From an uncultured Blautia sp. (GTDB lineage Bacteria; Bacillota; Clostridia; Lachnospirales; Lachnospiraceae), in the NCBI GenBank assembly GCA_900556555.1, contig USPF01000073.1, positions 1 to 7,888 on the forward strand: DNA of 7,888 nt, written 5' to 3'. Made by a program: the position numbers and the translations under genes. Shown here one piece after another: positions 1 to 6,583 of the stretch (position 1 is the first letter of the stretch; the number at the start of each line of letters is the position of its first letter). The notes beneath the pieces were generated by a model that was not told the DNA's origin, made no database searches, and saw only the letters and a list, made by a program, of their open reading frames with translations.

Positions 1-1401
1 CAGGTAAATGAAATTCTGGCTAACAGCGGAAAGATTTATACCTGCCTGAAAATCGACGAGGTCAACAACTTAGGAGCTGCCAGAATCCGTGTCCGCTCCC
101 TGCTTGCAGCCATCCGTGTAAAAGAAAAACAGCATATTCAGCGGAAAATCGTACCGTCTTCCATTGACAAGGTGGTCTTTACAGAGGAAATGAGAAAGAA
201 TTACACCATCTTATGTCCTCAGATGTCCCCTATACATTTTACGATTCTGCAGGCTGCCTTTAATGCCAGCGGTTACAACCTGGAAATCCTTCCAAATGAC
301 AATAAGGAAGCCGTGGATGTGGGACTGAAATATGTAAATAATGATGCCTGCTATCCTTCTCTTATGGTAGTTGGACAGATTATGCAGGCATTACTTTCCG
401 GAAAATATGATCTGAATAAAATCGCTATTATTATGACACAGACCGGTGGCGGATGCCGGGCATCGAATTATATTGGTTTTATCCGTAGAGCACTGGCAAA
501 AGCTGATTTGGCACACATTCCAGTTATCTCTCTAAATTTAAGCGGTCTGGAAGAAAACCCGGGATTTAAAATCACACCAAAGCTTGCCACACGCCTGGCA
601 TACGGTGCTGTGTTCGGAGATATCCTTATGAAATGCCTTTACCGTATGCGGCCATATGAATCCGTGAAAGGTTCTGCAAATGCCCTGCACCGGAAATGGG
701 AAAAACGCTGCATCTCTTTCCTCAGTGGAAGATATGCCGGTTTTAGCCAGTTTAACCATATTTGCCGCCAGATGATACGGGAATTTGATACGCTTCCTAT
801 TACAGATGAGAAAAAACCACGTGTGGGAATCGTCGGGGAAATCCTGGTAAAATTCCTTCCTGCTGCCAACAATCACCTGGCAGAGCTTCTGGAAAAAGAA
901 GGTGCCGAGGCTGTTTGCCCTGACTTAATTGACTTTATGTGCTACTGCTTCTACAACCTAAATTTCAAATCCGATTATCTGGGATTCAAAAAATCCCTGG
1001 CTCAAAAAGGAAAACTTGGTATTTCTGCTATTGAGTTTATCCGCAGTGCTGCCAATAAAGAATTTGAAAAGAGCAAGCACTTTACTCCTTCTGCTAAGAT
1101 TGAAGACTTGGCAAAAATGGCCTCTCCTATTGTATCTCTGGGAAACCAGACAGGTGAAGGATGGTTCCTTACCGGTGAAATGCTGGAGCTGCTTCATGGC
1201 AATACACCAAACATTGTCTGCATCCAGCCATTTGGCTGCCTGCCAAACCACATTGTGGGAAAAGGCGTTATCAAGGCTGTCCGAAAAGAATACCCACAAG
1301 CCAATATTGTGGCTGTAGACTATGACCCAGGAGCCAGCGAGGTAAACCAGTTAAACCGTATTAAATTAATGCTTTCTACTGCATTTAAAAAACTACAGTA
1401 A
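1..1401 (+). CDS. 2-hydroxyacyl-CoA dehydratase activase-family protein (BadF/HgdC plus DUF2229 type), C-terminal part, 5' truncated by window edge
   Basis: The reading frame is open from base 1 to the TAA at 1399-1401, giving 466 residues. The GTG at 172 lies inside the gene and has no ribosome binding site, so the true start is left of the window. The visible part matches the C-terminal region of very large (about 1400-residue) anaerobe proteins that join tandem BadF/HgdC-like ATPase domains to a DUF2229/HgdB-like region. Landmarks are ACYP (cysteine at window residue 117), a glycine-rich GGGCRASNY (cysteine 152), GNQTGEGW, and near the end CIQPFGCLPNHI (cysteines 407 and 413). Such conserved cysteines fit iron-sulfur cluster binding, though the ligands are inferred. 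Family members with ATPase domains energise electron transfer to 2-hydroxyacyl-CoA dehydratases, but the substrate of these long fusions is not established. No signal peptide or membrane segment is seen in the visible part. The family is fairly sure, the exact reaction is not. Confidence 0.85.
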   Translation, partial: QVNEILANSGKIYTCLKIDEVNNLGAARIRVRSLLAAIRVKEKQHIQRKIVPSSIDKVVFTEEMRKNYTILCPQMSPIHFTILQAAFNASGYNLEILPNDNKEAVDVGLKYVNNDACYPSLMVVGQIMQALLSGKYDLNKIAIIMTQTGGGCRASNYIGFIRRALAKADLAHIPVISLNLSGLEENPGFKITPKLATRLAYGAVFGDILMKCLYRMRPYESVKGSANALHRKWEKRCISFLSGRYAGFSQFNHICRQMIREFDTLPITDEKKPRVGIVGEILVKFLPAANNHLAELLEKEGAEAVCPDLIDFMCYCFYNLNFKSDYLGFKKSLAQKGKLGISAIEFIRSAANKEFEKSKHFTPSAKIEDLAKMASPIVSLGNQTGEGWFLTGEMLELLHGNTPNIVCIQPFGCLPNHIVGKGVIKAVRKEYPQANIVAVDYDPGASEVNQLNRIKLMLSTAFKKLQ

Positions 1402-1405
1402 TAAA

Positions 1406-1457
1406 AATACCCCATAAAGAGAATTTCAAAAGATCTGACTTCTCTTTATGGGGTATT
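1406..1457. terminator. Bidirectional intrinsic terminator between convergent genes
   Basis: Two perfectly complementary 18-base arms (1406-1423 and 1440-1457, core ACCCCATAAAGAGA / TCTCTTTATGGGGT) flank a 16-base loop. On the + strand the hairpin is followed by a T-rich run (CTATTTCTTT). On the - strand the outer side reads TTTTTATTAC. It sits 4 bases after the stop of the activase-family gene and 11 bases after the stop of the opposing flippase gene, so one structure can end both transcripts. Confidence 0.88.
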
Positions 1458-1468
1458 CTATTTCTTTA

Positions 1469-3106
1469 TTATCTTCCAAAAGGTAGTTTTCTGCTAATCT
1501 GCACTAAAGTTCTTCCTCCCGGTATTCCTGCCAAATCTTCTTCATCCGGCTTTGCAATCATCAGATACACCAGGAAATAAACACAGGCAGCCAGTAAAAT
1601 TGCGGGCACCAGTGCAAGGAAATTGGATGCAGGAAGATTTTTTACCAGAGCATAAATCCCTTTGTATGTCACAAACGCAACCAGCCCCATAGGAATGGAA
1701 GCAGCCAATGGCGGAATATACGCTTCTTTCCATGGATTCTGATATCCCAGTTCTCTCTTCATGGCTCTGTGGTTTAAGACACACATCACAAGTGCATAAA
1801 CAATCATGGCAATAACTACATTGTAAATCCCAAGATTCGTGGTAAACATCAAGATCACTACAACTACCACATCACATACCAGTGCGATAGCTGCATGTAT
1901 CATAGGGATATTCGCTTTTCCAATTCCCTGCAGCACACCGTTGGAAATATTAGACATCCCATTCATGATAACGGTTATCACACCAAGCATCATCAGATAT
2001 CCCGCTGTACCGTCTGTGGTGGAAAACAACAGCTTTGTAATTGGGCCTGCCAGAGCAAATAATCCCACACTGCATGGAATCGAGATAAACATACTCAGCC
2101 AGGTGGCCTTGTCGATTCGTTCCTTTGCTGTCTTAATGTCACCTTTTGCATAATATCCTGAAACCTCCGGCATCATGGAAGTAGGTGCTGTACTTGACAG
2201 GGTCAGTGGGATATTGATAATCGTAAGAAAATACCCACATTCTGCATAAAGTCCTTCTACGATACTGCTTTTTAATCCTTTCATTCCAGATACCGTCGTA
2301 TAGATCATACTGTTTACATATCCATTTACATTGTACAAAAATGCACTTAAAATAATCGGTGCGACAATTAATACAATGGTTTTCATTACATCCCGGTAGT
2401 TTTCTCCCACGGAAACTTTATCTCTTGCGATTTTTCTCTGAATCGTCTTGTGATTCACCTTATAAACAAACAGCATAAATAACAAAGCGGCCGTCACACC
2501 GGCACCGGTTCCCATCGTAGCACCTGCGGCACTCCAGCTTCTCAACACATCCGGATCAGCACCTGCAAAATGATGTACCATCACATTTGCCATTACAAGT
2601 GCTACCACTGCTACTGCAATCTGCTCTACAATCTGGGAAACCGAAGTAGGCAGCATATTCCGGTACGCCTGGAAATATCCCCTGAACACGCCCAGAATGC
2701 CGGAAATGAAAATCGTGGGTGCTAAAAACTGAAGGGCAAGTCTTGCATTTGCCATTTTATCCGGCACCAGAACCGGAGCACCCACAATACACAGAATGGC
2801 TACCGCACCACCCATCACTACCGCATAAAGAAGTGCACCTTTAAAGATTCTCTGGGCATCCCGGTATCTGCGGAAAGCCAGTCTCTCTGCCATAATCTTA
2901 GAGACTGCCTGAGGTATGCTGAAAGATGCAATCATCAGCAAAATAAAATATACATTCTGTGCAAACTGAAAACAGCCAAAGCTTTCTTTTCCCATGGTGT
3001 TGGATAAAGGACTTTTATAAATCAGCCCAATGATTTTAGAAATCAGTGCAGCCACCATCAAAAAAGATGCGTTTTTTACCAAAGTATTATCTTTTTTCTT
3101 TCCCAT
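1469..3106 (-). CDS. MOP-superfamily polysaccharide/lipid flippase, SpoVB/MurJ-like
   Basis: An integral membrane protein of 545 residues with hydrophobic helices along nearly its whole length, consistent with the 14-helix fold of the MOP (MATE/Wzx/MurJ) exporters. The N-terminus (KNASFLMVAALISKIIGLIY, residues 11-30) and the motif GVFRGYFQAYRNMLPTS with EQI (about 139-163), plus SNGVLQGIGKANIP (388-401), are typical of the SpoVB/YtgP/MurJ-like branch. These proteins flip undecaprenyl-linked precursors across the cytoplasmic membrane. Whether this one moves lipid II, a spore cortex precursor or another polysaccharide unit cannot be told from sequence alone. Start choice: an in-frame TTG at 3115 overlaps the ung stop (TTGA), but the AGGGG at 3118-3122 is only 2 bases from it. 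The ATG at 3106 lies 11 bases from that site and is preferred, though translational coupling from TTG remains possible. It is the last gene of the four-gene operon, ending just before the shared terminator. Confidence 0.9.
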   Translation of the reverse strand: MGKKKDNTLVKNASFLMVAALISKIIGLIYKSPLSNTMGKESFGCFQFAQNVYFILLMIASFSIPQAVSKIMAERLAFRRYRDAQRIFKGALLYAVVMGGAVAILCIVGAPVLVPDKMANARLALQFLAPTIFISGILGVFRGYFQAYRNMLPTSVSQIVEQIAVAVVALVMANVMVHHFAGADPDVLRSWSAAGATMGTGAGVTAALLFMLFVYKVNHKTIQRKIARDKVSVGENYRDVMKTIVLIVAPIILSAFLYNVNGYVNSMIYTTVSGMKGLKSSIVEGLYAECGYFLTIINIPLTLSSTAPTSMMPEVSGYYAKGDIKTAKERIDKATWLSMFISIPCSVGLFALAGPITKLLFSTTDGTAGYLMMLGVITVIMNGMSNISNGVLQGIGKANIPMIHAAIALVCDVVVVVILMFTTNLGIYNVVIAMIVYALVMCVLNHRAMKRELGYQNPWKEAYIPPLAASIPMGLVAFVTYKGIYALVKNLPASNFLALVPAILLAACVYFLVYLMIAKPDEEDLAGIPGGRTLVQISRKLPFGR

Positions 3107-3111
3107 CTCTG

Positions 3112-3795
3112 TCAATTCCCCTGTATATCCTCTATCTGCCAGTCAATGGGTTCCACTCCATTACTTTGCAGGAATTCATTGGTCTTACTGAAATGCCTGC
3201 ATCCGAAAAAACCACGGTAAGCAGACAGCGGGCTTGGATGAGGTGCTTCCAGAATAAGATGCCTTGGGTTGTTAAGCATGCTTTTTTTCATCTGAGCGGG
3301 TCTTCCCCACAGCAAAAATACCATGGGCCTGTCCTGTTCATTCAAAACACGGATTGCTGCATCGGTAAATTTTTCCCAGCCAATGCCCCTGTGCGAATTA
3401 GCCTGATGAGCCCGCACAGTCAGCACGGTATTTAGCATCAGCACACCTTGTCTTGCCCATTTCTCCAGATATCCATTGTTTGGAATATAACAGCCGCAGT
3501 CCTCATGAAGTTCCTGATAAATATTTACCAGAGAAGGCGGTGTTTCTACCTGAGGCTTCACGGAAAAGCACAGGCCATGTGCCTGTCCATCATTATGGTA
3601 CGGATCCTGACCCAAAATCACAACTTTTACCTGGTCTAAAGGTGTAAAATGAAAAGCATTAAAAATATCATCCGGAGCAGGAAAAATCTTTCTCTGCTGA
3701 TATTCCTGTCCGACTTTTTCAAACAATTCTTTATAATATGGTTTCTTAAATTCCGGCTTTAAGGCTTCCAGCCATTGTCCTTGTAAAGGCGGCAT
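3112..3795 (-). CDS. ung: Uracil-DNA glycosylase, family 1
   Basis: Cytoplasmic DNA repair enzyme that removes uracil from DNA by cleaving the N-glycosidic bond, starting base excision repair. All family-1 landmarks are present: GQDPYH (residues 62-67, catalytic Asp64), LNTVLTV (121-127, Asn122 for uracil recognition), LLWG (161-164) and HPSPLSAYRGF (186-196, catalytic His186). With the start at 3795 the protein has 227 residues, close to the usual 225-230. A longer reading from 3831 exists, but its extra 12 codons contain a perfect ribosome binding site (GGGAGG, 7 bases before the ATG at 3795), so they are leader, not protein. The gene follows the histidine kinase by 45 bases with no hairpin between, and its TGA is 5 bases before the flippase ATG, so co-transcription is likely. 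Function is certain by motif. Its link to the neighbouring two-component system is only positional. Confidence 0.97.
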   Translation of the reverse strand: MPPLQGQWLEALKPEFKKPYYKELFEKVGQEYQQRKIFPAPDDIFNAFHFTPLDQVKVVILGQDPYHNDGQAHGLCFSVKPQVETPPSLVNIYQELHEDCGCYIPNNGYLEKWARQGVLMLNTVLTVRAHQANSHRGIGWEKFTDAAIRVLNEQDRPMVFLLWGRPAQMKKSMLNNPRHLILEAPHPSPLSAYRGFFGCRHFSKTNEFLQSNGVEPIDWQIEDIQGN

Positions 3796-3800
3796 CGAAC

Positions 3801-3809
3801 TTCCTCCCT
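3801..3809 (-). promoter_or_regulatory. Ribosome binding site fixing the ung start
   Basis: Read on the - strand this is AGGGAGGAA, with the GGGAGG core 7 bases before the ATG at 3795. It lies inside the longer open frame that begins at 3831 and so rules that upstream start out. Confidence 0.85.
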
Positions 3810-3840
3810 TTTCTTTTGAATAGTATTCCATCTTTTTAGT

Positions 3841-5325
3841 TTAACAGAATCTATCCACACAAGCAAGTTCAAACCAAAATTCTACACCATTTTCATAATT
3901 AATCACGCCACATTTCTGGTTCATGCTGTCCATGATCGCCTTTACAATAGAAAGGCCAATGCCGCTTCCCCCATACTCTCTGGTTCTGGCCTTGTCAACC
4001 TTGTAGAATTTAATCCATATTTTATCCAGGTCTTCCTCTGGAATCTCTGCTCCTGTATTAAATACAGACAGCCTAGCCACATCCCCTCTGCGTACAATCT
4101 TAATTTCAATTTTTTTCTCATAATCTACATGATTCAACGCATTAGACACATAGTTTGTTACCACTTCTTCAATTTTAAACTCATCTCCCCAGACATACAC
4201 AGGTTCTGCCTGAGTAAATCTGATTTCTGCTTCTTTCTGGGATGCCAGAAGCTGTGCAGACTGCACTACTCCGCTGACCAGATCCGTCAGGTTAAACCGC
4301 TCCATGGCAACCGTATCATTGCCGAACTCCAGTTGGTTCAGAGTGAGCAGTTTTTTCACCATATTGTTCATTTTGGCAGCTTCATCCATAATAACCTCAC
4401 AGTAAAACTCCCTGCTCTCTGGATCATCATTGATGCATTCCTGAAGCCCTTCTGCATACCCCTGGATCAGAGCAATGGGGGTTTTCAATTCATGAGACAC
4501 ATTGGATAAGAATTCCTTCCTCATCTCATCAATCTGTTCTTTCTTTTCAATATCTTTTTGTAATTCATTATTTGCCGTCTGAAGTTCAGATATGGTTTTT
4601 TCCAAGGCTTTTGACATCCGGTTAAGATTATTTCCAAGAACACCGATTTCATCTTCACTGGTGCTGGTATATTTTGCCTCGAAATTTAAATTTGCCATCT
4701 CCATGGACAAATCAGAAAGCTGCTGCAATGGTTTCGTAATGTGCCTGGAAATAAACCAAATTGCAACGGAACTTACAAGAATGGTGGCAAGCCCGATATA
4801 CAGGTAAAACACATTGGAAATCATAGCGCTGTCTTTTAAACTCTGTGCAGGTGTGGTAATCAAAAAACCGTTTCCATTATTTAACATTCCTACCATATTC
4901 AGAGAATCCATAGCCTTGCTGTCATCTGTTTTCTTTTCTACAATATAGTTTTCTGTTGATTCCAGGACTTCTCTTTTTCCCCGTATAAAATCATCCAAAA
5001 CCCCAAACTGAATTTCCGAATACATACGTTCCGAATTCTTTGCATAAGCAAATACAATACTGGAAGTAGCACGATTCACAACAATCATGGAAAGATTTTT
5101 TTCATCACAATACCTCTTAAATGTATCGTCTGAAGCCAGTGCACTATAGTCGATTGCATCCCTCGTATCGTTCATGGTGTTATACACCTTCTTTAGAGAC
5201 TCTGTTTTTTTATACAGATAAACCTTTTCCAGAAACAAAGAATTCACCAAAAGCATAACCACCAGGGAAACGCACATAATTCCGATATAGGTCACAGCCA
5301 GCCTTATTTTTATGGATTTTTTCAT
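3841..5325 (-). CDS. Membrane-bound sensor histidine kinase (HAMP-HisKA-HATPase_c)
   Basis: A 494-residue sensor kinase, partner of the response regulator encoded just upstream. Order of parts: short cytoplasmic N-terminus; membrane helix about 9-31; extracytoplasmic sensor region about 32-170 with no recognisable ligand fold; second helix about 171-193; HAMP linker about 194-246 (ITKPL... EDEIGVLGNNLNRM); a short coiled coil; HisKA with NVSHELKTPIALIQGYAEGL, phospho-accepting His278; then the ATPase domain with N box (NYVSNALNH, about 391-399), G1-like FNTGAEIP (422-429) and G2 GGSGIGLSI (452-460). All key motifs look intact, so it should be active. FNTG in place of a classical D-x-G is common in Firmicute kinases of this type. 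The start ATG overlaps the regulator's stop in an ATGA (5322-5325), and GAGGTGG (5330-5336) precedes it. The stimulus is unknown. Co-transcription with a flippase makes an envelope signal plausible, but that is inference. Confidence 0.95.
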   Translation of the reverse strand: MKKSIKIRLAVTYIGIMCVSLVVMLLVNSLFLEKVYLYKKTESLKKVYNTMNDTRDAIDYSALASDDTFKRYCDEKNLSMIVVNRATSSIVFAYAKNSERMYSEIQFGVLDDFIRGKREVLESTENYIVEKKTDDSKAMDSLNMVGMLNNGNGFLITTPAQSLKDSAMISNVFYLYIGLATILVSSVAIWFISRHITKPLQQLSDLSMEMANLNFEAKYTSTSEDEIGVLGNNLNRMSKALEKTISELQTANNELQKDIEKKEQIDEMRKEFLSNVSHELKTPIALIQGYAEGLQECINDDPESREFYCEVIMDEAAKMNNMVKKLLTLNQLEFGNDTVAMERFNLTDLVSGVVQSAQLLASQKEAEIRFTQAEPVYVWGDEFKIEEVVTNYVSNALNHVDYEKKIEIKIVRRGDVARLSVFNTGAEIPEEDLDKIWIKFYKVDKARTREYGGSGIGLSIVKAIMDSMNQKCGVINYENGVEFWFELACVDRFC

Positions 5326-6002
5326 TCTTCCACCTCGAATTTATATCCCATTCCCCAAATAGTCTTAATGTATTCTCCTTTTTCTCCCATTTTGCTTCTA
5401 AGCTTTTTCACATGGGTATCAATGGTTCTGGCATCGCCAAAATAATCATAGTTCCAGACAGAATTCAAAATTTTCTCTCTTGATAAAGCAATTCCCTGAT
5501 TTTCCATAAAATATGCCAGCAATTCAAATTCTTTGTAACTCAGCTCCATAGGAACGCCGTCAATAGATGCAATGTGGGAAATCTTGCTAATTTCCACTCC
5601 TCCTGCTCTTAACACACCGTCTTCATCTGTCTGGCTGGTTCTTCGCAAAATTGCTTCCACTCTTGCCACTAAAATCTTAGGACTGAATGGCTTGGAAATA
5701 TATTCATCCACCCCCAGCTCAAATCCCAGAAGTTCGTCCCGTTCATCACCTCTTGCAGTGAGCATAATAATCGGTACCTTGGAATGGCTCCGGATTTCCC
5801 GGCACACCTGCCATCCGTCCATTTTCGGCATCATCACATCCAGAATCAGCAGGGCAATATCTTTGTCTTTATAAAAAATATCAAGAGCAGCTTCTCCATC
5901 TCCTGCCTCCAAAACCTCAAATCCCTGTTTTGTCAGGAAATCACGTACTAATTTCCGCATTCTGCTTTCGTCATCAACTACTAATATTTTTCTTTTTTCC
6001 AT
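5322..6002 (-). CDS. OmpR/PhoB-family response regulator
   Basis: A 226-residue DNA-binding regulator. The receiver domain (about 4-120) has the acidic pair Asp10-Asp11, phospho-accepting Asp55 in LLILDVMMPKMDGW, Thr82 in MLTARGD and Lys104 in YISKPFSP, so the phosphorylation machinery is complete. The C-terminal winged helix (about 130-224) shows LSYKEFELLAYFMENQG, the recognition region ARTIDTHVKKLRSKM and the closing WGMGYKF, all typical of the OmpR/PhoB class. Phosphotransfer from the overlapping histidine kinase gene is expected. It is the first gene of the leftward operon. A strong AAGGAGGA ribosome binding site lies 7-8 bases before the ATG, and upstream DNA carries a promoter with TTTGAC repeats that could be its own operator. 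The target genes and the particular subfamily name cannot be assigned from the sequence. Confidence 0.96.
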   Translation of the reverse strand: MEKRKILVVDDESRMRKLVRDFLTKQGFEVLEAGDGEAALDIFYKDKDIALLILDVMMPKMDGWQVCREIRSHSKVPIIMLTARGDERDELLGFELGVDEYISKPFSPKILVARVEAILRRTSQTDEDGVLRAGGVEISKISHIASIDGVPMELSYKEFELLAYFMENQGIALSREKILNSVWNYDYFGDARTIDTHVKKLRSKMGEKGEYIKTIWGMGYKFEVEE

Positions 6003-6009
6003 AGGACCT

Positions 6010-6017
6010 TCCTCCTT
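6010..6017 (-). promoter_or_regulatory. Strong ribosome binding site of the response regulator
   Basis: AAGGAGGA on the - strand, ending 7 bases before the ATG at 6002, close to the ideal anti-16S complement. It supports the chosen start. Confidence 0.8.
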
Positions 6018-6031
6018 TTATTCTGTCTTCT

Positions 6032-6079
6032 ACTATAGCAGTCAAATTTGTCAAAATTGTGAACACCAAAAAAGTCAAA
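6032..6079 (-). promoter_or_regulatory. Promoter and possible operator of the two-component operon
   Basis: On the - strand, TGCTATAGT forms an extended -10 (TATAGT at 6032-6037), and the expected transcript start is about 20-25 bases before the regulator ATG. No good -35 box sits at 16-18 bases, which fits a promoter that needs an activator. The -35/spacer zone holds exact TTTGAC copies at 6041-6046, 6050-6055 and 6074-6079. The two nearest copies are 9 bases apart, and a degenerate copy (GTTCAC, 6059-6064) continues the 9-base step. Direct repeats placed like this are a common arrangement for OmpR-type regulators. Autoregulation is inferred. Confidence 0.5.
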
Positions 6080-6112
6080 AAAGATTTCTGCTGATAAAAT
6101 AAAGTTTATCCC

Positions 6113-6141
6113 TTGACATTCCCTTTAAAACCGTATATCAT
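6113..6141 (+). promoter_or_regulatory. Promoter of ssrA (tmRNA)
   Basis: A consensus -35 TTGACA (6113-6118), a 17-base spacer and TATCAT (6136-6141, five of six matches to TATAAT) face the tmRNA gene. The start point would be near 6148, leaving a leader of roughly 57 bases before the mature 5' end at 6205, to be removed by RNase P. This is a strong sigma-A type promoter, as expected for an abundant stable RNA. Confidence 0.75.
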
Positions 6142-6204
6142 GTAAGATACTCTCAAACGAGTAGAAACTTTTGTTTTGCGTACCGGAATAAGCATATATC
6201 ATAA

Positions 6205-6551
6205 GGGCTTGTACTGGTTTCGACGGGGGTTTTGAAGTTGAGGAAGCCATCCGCAGACTCCGGGACTGCGTACCAACCTGGAAACTAAATATAAACGCAA
6301 ACAATAAAGTAGCGTTAGCTGCCTAATTGCAGCTTGTCAGCCCCAGGCCACCCGCTGTCTGGGAATCTGGCATCGACCTTGCGGGGCACTTCGTTCTCAA
6401 AGCTTTGAGAGAATGGAAGATTTCATGAAGCTACCAAGTGTCACAGCCTGTTATCCGGCGGTGATGTGAGGGAATGTTAAAAGAATAACTGTGATGGGAG
6501 ATGCCGCAAGGGATAGACTTTCGGACGCGGGTTCGATTCCCGCCAGGTCCA
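6205..6551 (+). ncRNA. ssrA: Transfer-messenger RNA (tmRNA)
   Basis: One-piece tmRNA of about 347 bases that with SmpB frees stalled ribosomes and adds a degradation tag. The 5' end carries the hallmark GGTTTCGACGGGGGT (from 6217). The tRNA-like ends pair: GGGCTTG (6205-6211) with CAGGTCC (6544-6550), giving G-C, G-C, then G3.U, the alanine identity pair, followed by discriminator A at 6551. The T arm is GCGGG/TTCGATT/CCCGC at 6527-6543. The tag frame is at 6297-6326 and reads ANNKVALAA then TAA. CCA is not encoded (TAC follows), so it must be added enzymatically. The central part holds several hairpins expected of the pseudoknot domain, including a 16-base palindrome at 6395-6410. The promoter lies about 65 bases upstream and a terminator follows directly. 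Confidence 0.97.
6297..6326 (+). other. tmRNA-encoded proteolysis tag reading frame
   Basis: Resume codon GCA at 6297 followed by AAC AAT AAA GTA GCG TTA GCT GCC and TAA at 6324-6326. With the alanine carried by tmRNA itself, the complete tag would be AANNKVALAA. The ALAA end is the classic ClpXP-type degron tail. The resume codon is assigned by its position after the A-rich stretch and by analogy with E. coli (GCA AAC ...), not proven here. Confidence 0.85.
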
Positions 6552-6555
6552 TACG

Positions 6556-6583
6556 AAAAGCGCCGTGTTTACGGCGCTTTTTT
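6556..6583 (+). terminator. Intrinsic terminator of ssrA
   Basis: An 11-base-pair stem (AAAAGCGCCGT at 6556-6566 with ACGGCGCTTTT at 6571-6581) closes a GTTT loop and runs into six T residues (6578-6583). It starts 4 bases after the mature tmRNA end, a normal distance. Confidence 0.93.

Noticed and set aside
538..1318. Open frames opposite to or out of frame with the activase-family gene
   Set aside because: They overlap a clearly coding frame, lack ribosome binding sites and show no recognisable motifs.
172..1401. Complete 409-residue gene starting at GTG 172
   Set aside because: The frame is open to base 1 with protein-like sequence, and GTG 172 has no ribosome binding site, so it is an internal codon of a longer gene.
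1542..2153. Overlapping frames within the flippase gene
   Set aside because: Low-complexity shadows of a hydrophobic membrane protein gene, without start signals.
3046..3647. + strand frames opposite ung
   Set aside because: The - strand carries every uracil-DNA glycosylase motif, so these are antisense shadows.
3796..3831. N-terminal 12-residue extension of uracil-DNA glycosylase
   Set aside because: The codons for KGGSS are the ribosome binding site of the ATG at 3795, and the shorter protein matches the usual family length.
4129..5874. + strand frames opposite the kinase and response regulator
   Set aside because: Antisense to well-supported two-component genes and without motif or ribosome binding site support.
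6032..6055. TTGACA at 6049-6054 (- strand) as the -35 of the leftward promoter
   Set aside because: It is only about 11 bases from TATAGT, too close for a normal sigma-A promoter. An extended -10 reading fits better.
6041..6079. CRISPR-like array from the repeated GTCAAA
   Set aside because: The units are only six bases and spaced 9 and 24 bases apart, which fits an operator, not repeat-spacer units.
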